DNA from: Sacculina carcini
Taxonomy: Eukaryota; Arthropoda; Thecostraca; Sacculinidae
Reading direction: 5' to 3'
Length of the DNA stretch: 64,000 nucleotides
Assembly: GCA_916048095.2 (NCBI GenBank)
Contig: OU696571.1
Location: forward strand, 10,147,449-10,211,448
The notes beneath the pieces are model-generated. The model saw nothing but the letters and a program-made list of their open reading frames with translations. It did not search any database and had not been told where the DNA came from. Positions 22,132-37,100 of this stretch are shown here, piece after piece. Both the position numbers and the translations under genes were made by a program. Numbering within the stretch: position 1 is the stretch's first letter; every line of letters begins with the position of its first letter.

Positions 22132-25100
22132 CTGACACACACATACACACACACACACACACGTTATTAAATACTATTGAAATCAGTTACAAGTTGAAAC
22201 GATAGGAGCTGAAACAATCCAAACAGCCCCAAAGTATGATCCCAATTGTCATTAGGAAGAAAACATTTTTCAAAAATGCCCAGTAACGTTTCCAAATGTG
22301 TCTTTGTTGATATCCCAGCTGAAAAATATCCAAATTGGAAGCATTTGAAAATAATGGTACTTTTTGGGTTCACATAAGACAAAAATTACACAGCACACCA
22401 TGTTCAAGCTCGACACTCGACAAATTTCACTTTTAAACTAAAAACATGACCCTCGATCACTTTAATACACAACTACACTGCTCATAAATAATGTGATGAA
22501 CATCAACGCAGCAAAACCATCACACAGAACATTTCTTATCAAACAAGATATTGGTAAAAAATTCGACAGAGTTCCACCGCCCACAAATACTCGACATCAC
22601 ACTTCACAACAGGCTGATGATAAATGGATGATACTGGTAGATGTGCCCATGTGACAATGACCAATTACCTCGCACACACATCATCATAAATGTAGAGCCA
22701 CAAGGTTACATTGTATCAGCGATATTTTCCTAGTTATACCTACATGCAGTACCAGCGCCCAACACCAATACAAATAGCATCATACGCAGACAACATCACT
22801 ACAAGCACACACAGACACACTATACACTATACTATACTAACTATACATCACCATCGAAATCCTCAGCCACACTCATTACAAACTGAACGTCAGAATACAA
22901 TCACAAATGACATGTGACAAATCGCAAATGACAAATAACACAATCATACCACATACTTACCAGCAAAATCCTGCCAATCAAGCACGTCACACACTTATTC
23001 CAACACCACGTAACCATCACCAACAGTGAAGTCACCCACGCCTCAACACCATCAAATAATTTTCACACACATTTGGTGGAAGTAAAGAAGCTAGCACCAC
23101 CTTACATAAACGATGCATAAGACCCAGCATCGATTACACCAGGCCCGTCTCAGCATGCAACCTTGCAACGCCCCGCACAAATACACTGCAAAACAAATCA
23201 CTACAAGACATTACAAAACACCACAATAAGAACAATCACAAGACGGACGCCCACCAAACCTACAGACCACCTCCATCAAGAAACAACAATCCTCAAACTA
23301 AAACATAAATCAAGAAACAAACATAAATAAGCCACACGTAAATAAATACAACGACTCCCAAACATGTTCCTCCAAGAACGCCTAGCAGACAAACACAAAC
23401 CAAAAACACACTCAGACGTAAGACACAAGGTACATTTAGCCAGGTTTAGAGGTGGTCGTCACCCTGCCCTTCTGAAGTACTAGAAAATGTAGAATTACTT
23501 AATTAATTACATATTGCAATTCAGCACCACACACTATCATACACATCATAGAGCACTGCATAACACGCTCTCAGCTCAGGCTTCACAACATCACATCCAA
23601 CACAGCTCTGTGAAATAATCCGGTCAGCCCCGCGACTTTTCTCAGGAGTCCGAGGTTATTCGGCCAGACAACCTTAGGATCGCCAACAACAACTAGCATG
23701 AATGGATATTTCGCTGAACATTCTGTATACTGTACAAATAATGTCCACTTTCTGAGAGGCCGAGACAACGATTCGGAGAAAATACTTTTCGAAGATCAGC
23801 TTAAATCCAGCCAGACACTCTACCACTACTTACTTAGCTGCACTTAATCTAGATTGCAGTTAAACGACAGACCTATGCCGAGAAACAATCTAGAAGCGTC
23901 TAGAAACAAACAGTCATTTAGACTTTTGAACAATTTCTTTCTCGATTGGGTTGTGCATGGGCTCACATACTGAGCTCGTTATTCTCAAAATAAACATAGC
24001 TTTTGGGCGCTACTGGTACATGGGGTCACCGCATGGTGGTAATAGTGCTTGCACTCATCATATGCTACCGGACTTGCTTGTAATTAATAACAACAACAAT
24101 AATAATAATTCATTTCAAGCCTAAGCCGTAATAAAATTCAAAAATGCAACATACATCTTCAGTGAATAATTTACTAACGCTTGGACGTGATTCCGAGTAT
24201 ACAACAGTTGCTAACACACACACACACGCATACACACAATGTTTCACATGCAGGCCAGCTGAAAACGCTGACCGGCGCGGCCGCGGGTCTCACCGTGTCA
24301 GCCAGTACGGCCTGGTAGTGCTGCACGCGCTGCTGCAATGTCTCATTGTCGCGCTGCAGTTGGTCCTGTGTGCTGCTGACGTCTGCAGCGTTGCTGTCAG
24401 TGGAGGCGGCGGTGACTGCCTCATTCACAACGCTGACAATGGACGACTTCAACTGCGCATCAAACTGGGACACATCCTGTCGGTTATCACACACACACAC
24501 ACACACACCTGTACACGCGAGAATCCATGGTGCGTATAACATACAGCAGAAGCGTAGAATATCCGCCGTGATATCTGCTGAAAACGTCATGCTAAAGTGC
24601 GCAGTATTAACAGCCAGAACACGATATAACCAGATATTACCAGATATCAGCGTCCCTTATGCACACTGACCAATGCCAATGAAACACACACACACACACA
24701 CACACACACGGACCGGATCGAGCTGAGCGAGCCCAGCAGCTGCTGGCGTGGAGGAGGGCAGCGCGGCGGCCAACAGCTGCAGCAGTCGCCGCCGCTCAGC
24801 ACTGACAGCTGCCGCCTGCTGCTGGCTGAGTTGAGTACGCAGTCGCTGCTGCTGCTCAACTAATTCAGCCTGCTGTTTGGTCAGCGACGAGCCGGCGTCC
24901 TCGCGGGCATGTTCCAGCTGCCGAACACACACACACATACACACACACACACACACACAATGAAGCAAAAATGAGCAAAATTTGCCTATGAAAATAAAAC
25001 CATAGGAAAATGTTCAGTGCTGCTCGCAATGCTTTGTGTCAAAAAGATGTTTTATGACAAACTATACGTCTTACGCCTTACGTATTCACACACGCCTTGC

Positions 25101-28100
25101 TTTCAAATCAACTGATCGACAACAGACACACACCAAACAGAGCACTGCCAAAAGAAAGAGAAACACTGTAATAGTGTAAACACGTATACACATGACGACA
25201 ATAAGATAGTTTCATCGATTAACTACCGAAACGTAACACACACACACATAGATAGGAAGAGGTTACAAGAGCGTAGTCCACCCACTCTAAAGAAGATTGA
25301 AAGGAGACGTCAATTTTGTGCTTATTATGCATGATCACTGTGCCCTCATCATTCTTTCTGGATCTTGTGGAATATAATCATCAGTGATATCAGAACTGAC
25401 CGATGTAATTATCGGTTTTGGGAGGATTGATGCGACAGGATGCGTTGACATGTTAGTCGCCGTTGTTGTTGTTGTTGTTCCTCAGGTTGTCTGGCCGAGC
25501 AACCTCGAGCTCCTGAGGAAAGACACGGCACCGACCGGGTTGTTCCACAGGTCACTGATAGATGAAATTTTGTGTTGGCGTCTGAGTTGTGTGTGTGCTG
25601 TGCAGTGTTGCATGATGTGTGTGATGGTGTGTGGTGCTGAATTGCAATCTGGACAGGTGTCATCGATTGAGTCATTCAACCTTTTCTGATATGACAGAAG
25701 GGCAGGATGATGACCGCATCTCAACCTGGCCAGATGCACCTTGTTTTCGCGTGTGAGTGTGTTTTCTGATTTGTGTATGTCAGGTGGGTGTCTTTGTAGG
25801 AGTGTATTGTGTTGTAGTGAGTGTATGGCTTTCCGTGCGATCACTGTGTGTATGTGTTTCTTGATTGATGTGCGTGGGGGAGCTGGTGGAAGTGATGTGA
25901 AAATTTGTCTGTGGTAAAGTGTGCTTGGTGTTGTTTTTATGTTTCTGTCTGTGTTGTGTTGTGTTGTGAGGTGATGTAGTGGATGTGCTGTGTTGGTGAC
26001 TGCTGCTGCGAGTGTTTGTGTGCCTCTCATGTCTAGGTGGTGTGTCAGTTTGAGTATTTTGGTTTCGTGATGAAGGTGGTCTGCTGGTGTGGTAGCTGTG
26101 CATCCTGTTATTGTTCTGAGTGCGGTGTTTTGAAGTGTTTGAAGTGTGTTTGTGTGGCGTGTTGCGAGATTGCTAGCCCATGCGGGGCTAGCATATTCTA
26201 TGACGGGTCGGATGTACTGTTTGTATATGGTGGTTGTGGTGTCTTTGTTGTGTCCGAAAGTTGTGTGAGAGAGTGCTTTCAGTGTGTTGAGGCGTGGAGT
26301 GACCTTGGTTTTAATGTTGGTGATGTGCTGTTTGAATGAGAGTTGTGTGTCGTATGTGACGCCTAGTATTTTTGGTGTGTGCGTGTGTGGGATGATCGTG
26401 TTGTTGATGGTGATTTGTGGTGTGTAGTTGTGTTCGGATGTCCAGTTGGTGATGAGTGTGGCTGTGGATTTGGCAGGTGCAATGTTCAGTTGGTTTGTGC
26501 TGAACCATTGTTGTAGTGTGTTGATGTAAGGTTGTAGTGTGTGCACTGCTGTGTCGGCGTGTCTGTGTGTGCTTGTGATTGTGATGTCGTCTGCATATGA
26601 TATCTGTATGGATGGAGTGTTGGGTGCTGGCATGTCATGTAGGTATAGGTTGAATAGTGTTGGTGCTAAAACGGAGCCCTGAGGGACTCCGTTTGTTATG
26701 TTGCGTGTGTGAGATGATTGTCCATTGTACCTCACATGGGCGCATCTGCCAGCGAGGTAGTTGGCCAACCATCTCTTAGTGTTATTGTGAAGTGTGGTGT
26801 CTAGTATTTTGTTTGTGAGATTGTGTCGTGGAACTCTGTCGAATGCTTTGCTGATGTCTAGTGTTATGAGTAGTGTTCTGTGTGGTGGTTTTGTTGTGTT
26901 TATGTTACCCATCATGGTCTGTGTGAGTTTTGTGAGCAGTGTGGTTGTGGAGTGCAGTGATCTGAAGCCGTGCTGTGATTGTGATAGTGGGATTTGTGGT
27001 GTGATGAGTTTGAGGATGAGGCGTTCTGTGATTTTTGATGGTGTGCAGAGCAGTGTGATTGGACGATGTGAAGAAGGAAGCGTGGGGTCTGTGCCTTGTT
27101 TGTGTAGTGTGATAGTCGCCGTTGTTATTATTGTTGTTGGTTGCCCCCCTCTCAGCTCCTCTATGCTGATATGATCCGCGCCAATTCCTTCGGCCAGCTC
27201 AACCGGCGCGCCCACACGATCAGCAGAATCGCAGCCTCCACAGGTCGCAGCCAAAGGTCCACCAGGCAGTGGGGTGGGTTTTGCCGGTCATCGAAACAAG
27301 TGTTCTGAGGTGGAAAGTGTTGTTTTAAAGTGACCATGTTGGGTTGGGATATGATTTGGGGTGTGTGTGGTGTTTGTATGTGTAGAATAGAGGAGATGTG
27401 TTTGTCCTTAGTTATGCTAGTGCTCTGTGTGTGGGTTTCTTCAGTGATTGTTCAGCAGTGTGAATTTGTGGTGGTGGTGCCTGTGGTAGTTTGTTGAATG
27501 GTTTCTGTTTGAGGTAGTTGCTGACTATTTTGGTGTGTGTGTTTTGATGGTGTGTTGGACTGAGTGGTGTGGTAGGTGTTTTGTTTCTGTCTGGGCAAGT
27601 TCGTTTTGTGAGGTGGTGAAGGGGGTGTCTGAGTGTTGTTTCATATTTGTACTGAGAGGCAAGGAGTCGGAGGTGTATGGACTGGTAGTATATTAGTTTC
27701 GTCATGGAGATGTTGATTGATATCGCTGGTGTAGCCTGTGATGATGCGTAGTGCTGTGTTTGGTATAGTTTGAAGTATTGTGATGTTGGGGTGGGATATG
27801 ATGGGTGACCATATGGTGGATGAATATTCGAGTGTCGGTCGGATAATGATCTGGAAAGTTGTGGTGTCTCTTTGTTCTTGTCCCGTGGTGTGCATGTGAG
27901 TGATTTCAGTACACTGGGCTGATTGTGTGATTTTTGAATAGTGTTCTGAATGCGTGTGCTGTAGGTGAGATTGAGGTCGAAATGAAGGTCAAGGATGTTT
28001 GGATTGCTTTTTGCGGGTTCAGTTACGTTGTTGATGTGAGATCTCAGTTTTGTGTTGTACTCTGCTGGATATGGAGTGAAAAGAGTGGCTGTAATTTTGT

Positions 28101-31100
28101 CAGTGTTGAATTGGAGGTTGTTGTCAGTGGTGATTTGTGTATTTGTTCAAGACATGACTGGAGTGTATGTTGAGCTGTGTTGATGTTCTGATGTGTTGAT
28201 AGTATTATGTTGACCGTGTATGCTATATTGTTGACGTTTGGTGGTGAGTTGGGGATGCATGATGTGTAAACATTGAAAAGTGTGAGTGAGAGTAATCCAT
28301 CTTGTGGAACTCCACTTTTGAGTGTTCTCTGAGCGCATGTGAGATTTTTGTATTTTGTGTATGAATTGTGTTATTTGTGTAATTTGTGAAAGGTGGATGA
28401 TAGGTTGAGTGTGTGGATCTTTTGGATCCACACACTCAACCTATTTAAGATAAGTGAGATTGGTTGATAGGACGTGCCCCTTGTGTGGTTTGAGTATAGG
28501 TTTGATTTTAGCGAGTCTCCAAGTGTGAGGCATGCATTTTTCGCGTATTGCTCTGTTGTATATGTCTGCCAGGTATTTGATTGCGAGTGGGCCGGGATGT
28601 TTGATGTGCCGGATGTTAATGTCTGGTCCTGTTGATTGGTGGATTTGTTGGTGCTTGATGATTTGATGACTGCAGTAGTTTGCCAACATGTTGAGTATTG
28701 TATCTTTGTCTAGGTTACGGTTGTATGATCTATTTTGCTACTTTCCTAGTGGGTACTTTAAGAGGCTGTGTTTGTGAATTGTTGAATGTTTCTGCTATAT
28801 CTTTGTGTACGTGTTTGTTTCTAAATTGCATTGATGTGTTGATGTGTTGTTGGGGTCGCTTGTTGACAAGGCCTTTGAGTGTGCTCCATAGGATGCGGAT
28901 ATTGTTTTTGTGATCCCAGTTTGTGTTGATGTGCTGCTCCCGGAGCTATTTGTGTTCTGTTATATCTTGTGATATTCAATGATTGATGGTTTTTATGGAC
29001 GGGTTTTTCGTAAGGTGTTTTTGGTGTTTATCTTGTGCCTGGTGTATTCTTGTAGGATTTGTGTTGTGGTCGACAATTTGGTATGTGTTTGTCTGCTGTG
29101 AGAATGGTATTTGTTAGAGTTTTGTTTGATGCGTGTACGTTGATTACTGGGTTAGATCGTGTGAGAGCGTTTGTTCTGTGAAGTCTGCCCAGTTTGCTTT
29201 TTTGTAGTGTAAGTTTTCTGGTGTTGTGAAGTTAGATTTTGTATTGATGGTCGTGTGAATCGGAAGGTGATCAGTCTGAGTACAGTTCTAGTGTTACATG
29301 TGGTAGATTTATGCAGTTTTGCTGTAAAGATGTGTCGGTGTTATTTGGAATATTTATAGGTGTGTTTTCATTTAGTATTATGTGAGACGAGTTTTGTATG
29401 ATATCTGATATTAATCGCCCTCTATGGTCTTCGTTGGGTGAGTGTCATGTATTTTGGTGTTTTGGATGAATTGTGAGTTTGACTCGTGTATTGTGATGAC
29501 GTCGATGTTGTGTTCGCGTGCCAGGTGTGGGCCGATTTCCTTTGCTTTGTTTTTGGATGCCGTTTGTGTATATATGGATGATTTGTAGTTGTGTATTTGG
29601 TTTTATGTTGGATGTGTATATTGTTGGTGTGTTTCGTCTGTATTGCAGGTGACTGGGTAGATTGTGATTTGCCTGTGTTGCTTGATTTGATTGAGTTTGG
29701 TTTCTGTTGTGTGTGTTTTGTGCTGTGTGTAGTCCACCAAGACCATGTTTTGAGATAATGTTTTTGTTTGTATGTTGGTGCAATGTTTGTGTACCCAGTG
29801 TTGGTGAGATTGACAAATAAATGGTATGTGCTTGCGTGTTATTGTCTTGTTATATATCTGGCAGCACCACGGGCCCGAACATTTATCGACGTCCCCGCGA
29901 TGATCAGCTAGTTTGTCGACCACATCCCACGTCGCACCGGTCAGCCATCCAAAAGAGATGGGACAGGAAAGATGCGTTTGGAGCATTGGCGCCCTTCATC
30001 ACCGACATCGCATAATCAGCAGACTTATAGTCAGTAAGATTCAATTTGACCTCGCCACGCTTGGTGGTCGTCATCTTGACGATGGACAGACATTTTAAGG
30101 CCTCATACACACGTCATTCTGTCCACTGGAGCTATTTGATGGAATTGTACAACTATTTCCTTTGACACTGCCTGCGCGTAAGATCGCGGATGTTGAACAG
30201 ACATTGGCGGAGGGGACAACAGTGAGGGTGTTGACAGCAGAGGAAGTATACGGCTGGTCATCAGTTGCAGCTACGTCTTCATCTCAATCACAGTCTTCAT
30301 TAACTGTTTGAGAAAGTGATCGTCGGTCGATGAGCCTCGATCAAGTTTCATCATAGTTGTTATCGACGGATGTTATGCCGAAAAAAACTGTCCAGCCATT
30401 CAATCATTTCTGTAGTGGTTCAGTTACGAGCCAGAATGCGGCCGCAACAAGTGAAGGTTGACGTGGAGGCGAAAAAATGCATTGTCATTTATCTGGTGCA
30501 TTTCACATGCACGTATTTTCTGCATTGAGAACCGCTCAGCGTACAGACAACGACGGTCATTCACACAGGCCGCAGCATGTGCCAGCAGAAGGGCAAGCAG
30601 CGCGGGGTGGTTGAGGTCCGCCTGGCTGGCTCACCGCAGTCATGACAGGTGCGATAAAATCTCACCAACACACACACCCATACACACACGGCACCAACCT
30701 CAACACGAGTCTCCTGCAGCTCATTGAGCAGTTTGGCCGTGTCCTCTGCTAGCCGTCGCTCGGCGGCCGCTCTCTCCTCGGCCAGCCGGCCCTCACACTC
30801 TGCCAGCTGCTGCTTGAGCGCATTGTTCTCGCGCTCGACGCCGCCGTGCAGCGCCTGCAGCTGCTGCAGCTCGCCGGCCACCAGCTGTCGCGCGCCGTCG
30901 GCCGTCGTCAGTTGTCGGCGCAGCTGTTCGAGCTCGGTGGTCGCTTGCGAGCGCGCCGTGTCCAGCTCGGAGCAGACGGTGGAGACGCGCGTCTGCGCCA
31001 GCTCCAGCTCTCCTGCAACAATGGAACAACAGTGCAAGGGTGTTGATGCAAATGCTAAACATACAGCGAACGCCATTTTATGATCTGTTCATTACTATGG

Positions 31101-34100
31101 AATTGCTGAATTTCGGAAATAGAATGGAAGCGCTAAATTTTTGACGGCTAACGTCATTTTTTGACCGTTTCATTATATTACTGTTACAGCATTATTGTTT
31201 GACTCCTATCTGTTTTTAAATTATAAGCATGTATACAGTTTTATGCATTTTTTCAGGAATTATTTGCACAAAAATGTGAAGAAGTCGTTTAATAAAAAAT
31301 AAACAAAAGTATATAAAGATAAAGAAGTTTTTGGTAATCCAATATTTTTAAATTATCGTATACAACTCATGTTGTTTCAGGCAGTGTATGAAAGTGACCC
31401 TTAGGTGAAAAAGTAACTATTGAGTTTTGCCAATCCTAGTGATAACACGTGTGGAGACCAGACCCTATGTGTCAGCTCGGGCGGTGAGACTTTGCCCGCA
31501 AAATTGAACGCTAACAGCCTACATAACTGCTGTGTTCAATGCATCATGATGTGTCATACCGTGACAATTGAACATTGGCTTGTTTCAGCTTGAATGCAGA
31601 CACCGAGTCTCTATTGTCTAGCCCAGTGTTTGTCAACGTGGACAATGTAATTTTAAAAGGGCCGTAGAAACGAACTAAAAAACGAGGGACCACCATATTC
31701 AATTAGAGGTCACAAAAGATTAATGTTGAAACAACTTGTTCCTATATGCTATTATTTTCCATTCACCGACGTTTGTGTATGTCTGTGCGCTGACCCTTCC
31801 TTCACGTATGGTATTGACGTAGTTTTGGTGGTAGGTGGAAACAGTCATCGGCGTACATTATCTGGAGAAGTCTGGATAAGTCGCGGCAATCCCCGTGGAT
31901 ATGGGACTACAAGAACTTCTAGGGAAGACAAGGACCGCTTCTGGGGAGCCACAATAATTCGTATGGTGAATTCGTGATTCACAGCAAAAAAAACTGCTGA
32001 GAGGGAGAGGGAGAGAGAGAGAGAGCTACTGACCGGTGACGCGCGCCAGTTCCTGTTTGTGTCGCAAATCAGAGGCGCACGATTGCCGGGCGGTGGTCAG
32101 CTGCTGCTGAACAGCTGCCAGCTCGGCCGCGTGGCGCGTGCCCAGCTGCTGTAGCTGCCGGCTGAGCTCGGCCTGGTCGCGAGCCGTCAGCTGCTCAAGA
32201 TCACGCTGTAGCTGCTGGCCGCGCGCCCGCTCCTGATTGAGCTGCTGGCGCAGTAGCTGCAGCCGGTCCTCGGCGCTGCTGCACGTCTTCTGTTCGTTGG
32301 CCAGGCGTTGTTGTAACTGCCATTCACGCGCACACATATACATACATAGACATCGACACAAACACAATACACATACACAATCACACACCCACACATGGAA
32401 ATAAACACTCACCCATACACATACGAACAAACATGCTCACACAGATACATAGAAATACGCACTCACACATACAAACATACACATGCACATACGGATTTAG
32501 ACAGATATGCACAGTTGAAGATGTGTGTGGTCTCAGCTTTGAATTGATCGTATATTAATTGCATGGTTTTCTCAAATATCCAAGTGAGCTACTATAACCT
32601 GACTTGATACACGTACCGCAACTGAAGAGTTTTCCAATAAGAAAACCTACCAGCAGCTAGATATACAAAGACTACGATGATAAATGAGGGAAAACAGATG
32701 GGGGATACACAAACCAGTGCCTCGTGTGAGATAAATTACTGACTCACTCACATGATAACTGATCAGTATCAAGTGAGAATAGGACGAGACAGAGATAACA
32801 TGATACACAACAGTGTGTGAGCCAATAAGATAAGTACTTTGAAACTAGACATTCGACATACTGTACATTTGTCATAGGATGGCGCACGCTCACACGCGTG
32901 TAGACACAGGCACACAGATGAAACACGCAGTCATTACAATTTAGTTTCAGGTGGTTGAATAAATTGACACATCTGGTAGAACAATTGACACATTGCACGT
33001 TGCACATGATAAGTTCATATGGTGCAGAGTATGTGTCAGGGGATATGAGTGAAAACAAAACAACGAAACAACGGCGGCTAGATGCGACATACAAAGAGGC
33101 GAGCGTCTCACATCGGCCAGTTGTTTTTTGAGCAGAGTTAGCGGGTCTGGCCTGTGCGAAGCTGTTGACACCCACTCGCAACTGGACTGCTTGTTGAGCA
33201 GCTGGTCGATAAGGGTCTGGATCTCCGAGGACGTCAGCGGCATGGCATCTAGCAGCGCGCCCATCCTCTGCATGCTCATCGCATCTGCCAAACACAAACA
33301 CACACATAATGCAGCATCGATCAATGAGATATCTTGCCAGTGTCGTAACTCAACTCGTTGCTGTGTAAACTCGTGGAAATCAGTGTTATCGCTTGCATTA
33401 ATTGGTCGCTGTTGATTTTGTGCGTTCCAAATTCCGAACAAATGTCGTGTTGTGAACTGCAATGGAAATTACTGCGAAGTGCCGAGTGTTTCGACTACCA
33501 AAGACTGAGGCCAATTTTTTTCAGAAGAAACTGAGACATTTTCTCCAAAATAATACAATCACTCCATTTGATGTTTCCAGATCTGAACGTAATCTACACA
33601 AGCGATGCAAGAACGTGTTTATTTCAAGATTGGAAGAACGGTTAGTCTATTAAAGACATAAGACTTTAGCTGGTGCAACATGTCTGTGCTGTCGAAAATA
33701 AGACCACCTCGTGTAACTCATTGACCTGCAGTGCATTAAATAAAGGAGCGAATATCCTTCAAGATCAGTCATAAGCACAGTGGTACACCCTTCAAGATCT
33801 TTTAATGTAATGGTTTCAAGTCATATGGTCAGTTCGGTGAAGTCGTGCGTAAAAAGTGCGCGTAACAATCAACTGTTACACGTTTTTGCACAATGATTGA
33901 AATCGTAGATACTCTTTTCCAAAGATAACACGGATAATGAGGAAGTTACATCTTTTGACGAATCAGTTTGAAGTTTTGTCACAGAAACTGCTTTCTATCA
34001 TTGACCATTTCCATCAGGACCATTTCTATCAGGACATTCCATCAGGATCTGCTAAAAAATTACATCCCAAGTGCCAAGCAAACGCAAGCTGCAGGTTATC

Positions 34101-37100
34101 ACTCCATCTATTAGCATATATGTTCAGATCAAGGACTACTAAATACAAGACGTGCACGGCCCGATGTCTGAGTCAGCTAGCAGAGGAGAGTATAGTTCGC
34201 GGTGTAGACATAGTTTGTGAGAATTGTGTCGCTCTTCATTGAACAGAGGTGCTGTATGAAGTTGAAACAGAGGTGCTGTATAAGTTTCCCATGAAGGACC
34301 ATTACCCTGCAAAAGAATTACACCCCAGGTGCAGTTATGAATAACTCAGACATATTTTGGTGCTGCCAAGCAAACGCAAGCTGCAGGACATCACTCCATC
34401 TATTGGCAAATATGAGATAAGGGAACCGCTTGTCAAAGTGAAGACTACAGCAGACGAACGTGTTTTCTCTTATGAAGGTGAAGATGAATTACAGATTTAG
34501 CAATGTAGTACTTTGGGTAGGATTTTGTGTGACACGACACTTGAGTTATACTGGACCGTTTCCTTATGCTCCAATGTCAAGAGGTGGCTGCACAGAAGAC
34601 ATGACAGCATGATTTCTGTGACACTCAAAGTACACGACCACATACCAACTTGAATGCGTAAAGTAGGCGGCCGCTACTGTTGAGAATACTGGTGGTCGAG
34701 TCATTGGATCCATCACAGACAACCGCAGGGTGAACTAACACATTCGAGATATTCCATTTTCTAGGTGATTGCCCTGCGACAGCCAAGCATCGCATTGACA
34801 AAGAGCGCGTTTGGCTTCACGTTTTCAACACCGATAATACCTGAGATGTATGTGAGCATCTGGGTGAATGAAAGATGTTAGAAGATCAGCCTGGACAAAA
34901 ATACAGCTAAAATTTATATCGTCAAAAGTGAACTGTTTCGTCAAGGAAGTGCGTCACCTCTCCTGCTGCCATAAAACACTGGAGACTTTGACAGCTATGT
35001 GCAATTTCAAGTGGATTTACATCGGATGTCCAGCATATTTCGTCGTCTGGCAAATGTTCTTCTGAATGGACTTCATAGTCTAGAGAAAGACCAGCAGAAA
35101 AATGCAGTTTTCATCCTGACTTCTGTTAAGAAGACCCGGTTCGTTGATTAATCGCTGCAATATGGTCAGATTTTGCTTCTGTGTCTGCATTTTTCTTTGC
35201 GTGTTTAAGTTCGTTTGTATATTCATAAATGCTGAGGTATAATACATTTTCGAGAGAACGAATATATTTTCATTAAACAAGCTTAATTATATCATACTTG
35301 GTCGCTTTCAATCACCAGTGTGCAGGTATAATACATTTTTGAGGCAACAAATAATTGCCAATGCTACTTTTTCTAGCTCATACTACCTTTAATAAGTCAA
35401 TTGCGCATATATTTATCGTATTTACAACGCTAATTGTGTATTTTTCCTATTTGTCCAGTATATAACAATGTGTTACAATGGAAGCAATGACCTCCGCTAG
35501 CTGACTCAGACATCAGGCAGTGCATGTCCTGTATTTAGTAGTCCTTGGTTCAGATATAACCCATTTTCGAGAAAAAGATAGTTTTTTCTCAGAAAAAACT
35601 TAATTATACAACCTTCGGTTGCTTTCAATCACAAACGTTGAATTATACTACATTTTGAGATAGACAATTGTCTATGCTACATTTTTACTTATACTACAAT
35701 TCGTAAGTTAACTGTGCACACATTTGTCGTATTTACAATGCTTATTATTAGGGCTGTCAAAAGTTAATAGTTACTATTTCACCTGAAGGTCACCTTTTCA
35801 TACGAAATCTAAAACAACGCAAAAAGTTGTGTGATCATTATTAAAAAGTTTATAGGTTACTAAAATCACATTTTCATCGTTAGGTTACTTTTTGTTATTG
35901 AGTCAATTAACCAGGGAGTTTGGTAACTTTTCGGAGACAAAAGGCATAAAAGCTGTAGAAATCAAGATAAAATAGAAGAGATAGAATATCAGGTCTGAAG
36001 ACCAAGAAATATCAAATTTTCGGTTATGATTAAGCACTTGTTCTTCACCTTAGTCTCTGTGCTTCTCGCTATTTTTAAGTTTTTGGATACGCAGGATAAT
36101 GTCATTCAATCTTAGGAAATGCGCACGAAGCAGAGGGTATCACGAGATATTTGGAGCGTGGGATAGTACGAGGTGTAAGCTCCCTATACCAGATATTGCA
36201 CTATAGCACTTGTCAATACGCATGAACAGGAAGTAACACGTCATATTCAAAACGTGATGTATTCCTAGTTTCCCACGTTTGAGCTCAAGCGACCAGTGTC
36301 CACTTATCATAAGTTATCTGTGAGTACAGGGTGCTTAGATGATGACGGGACATTCACACATTCAGTGTTTACGCACACACAGTTCTACATACTGGCGCAA
36401 GGAAATGCAAGTTGTAACAAGTGCTTGTAGGGCTAGCTGCTTTTGATAGGATGTTTCAAAAATTCTCACAGAATCAATATAGATAACATTGTTGCGACCA
36501 TAACTAAAATAATCACATTAAAAAGTAATGTATTTCACCTTTGCTTTCTACTTATTACTTAGAGTTGAATGGTTATGCTCCTTTTTGCAATGTTAGCCTA
36601 ACAATATTAAGTTACTGTTGGTGGTTTGTTGTAAAAATTGTGCCAAATCGGAGAGGGTGGGAGAATGGTACCAAATCGGAGAGAGGATGGAAAAAAAGGA
36701 CTGGTGTATTTTCTTCTTTCAGAACTGCAAAAGGAAATTTACCTTTTTGAGGGATCATATGATATTTTTACGTTACCTTCTTAGGTTACTTTTTGTAAAA
36801 AATAAAGTTACTTTTTTGACAGCCCTACTAATTATGTATTGTTGTATGGCCATCCAGTATGCAACGACGCGTTATGATGAAGTCAATGGTCTCCGCCAGC
36901 AGAGTCAGACATCGGACCGAGTACTTCCAGTATCACGTAGTCCTTGGTAAACATGTGTGTGCCCACCTAGTTTTGGTACAGGAAATGAGCTACACTAGGA
37001 CTGTCCTGTCTCTTTCCCACTGAGTATCCAATTTGTGGTTAAACTCACCTATATGTCTGGCCTATATTCTAGTGGATAGTCTATTCTAGGTGTATTTCTT

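Noticed and set aside
24144-24669. Plus-strand open frames over 24.1-24.7 kb
   Set aside because: Antisense shadows of RRBP1-like exon 9, which has matching splice sites and family homology on the minus strand.
31723-31977. 84-codon plus-strand frame as a gene
   Set aside because: No family resemblance and no supporting splice or promoter features.
33462-33653. 63-codon plus-strand frame as a small gene
   Set aside because: AT-rich, no recognisable domain or start context, and inside an intron of the minus-strand gene.
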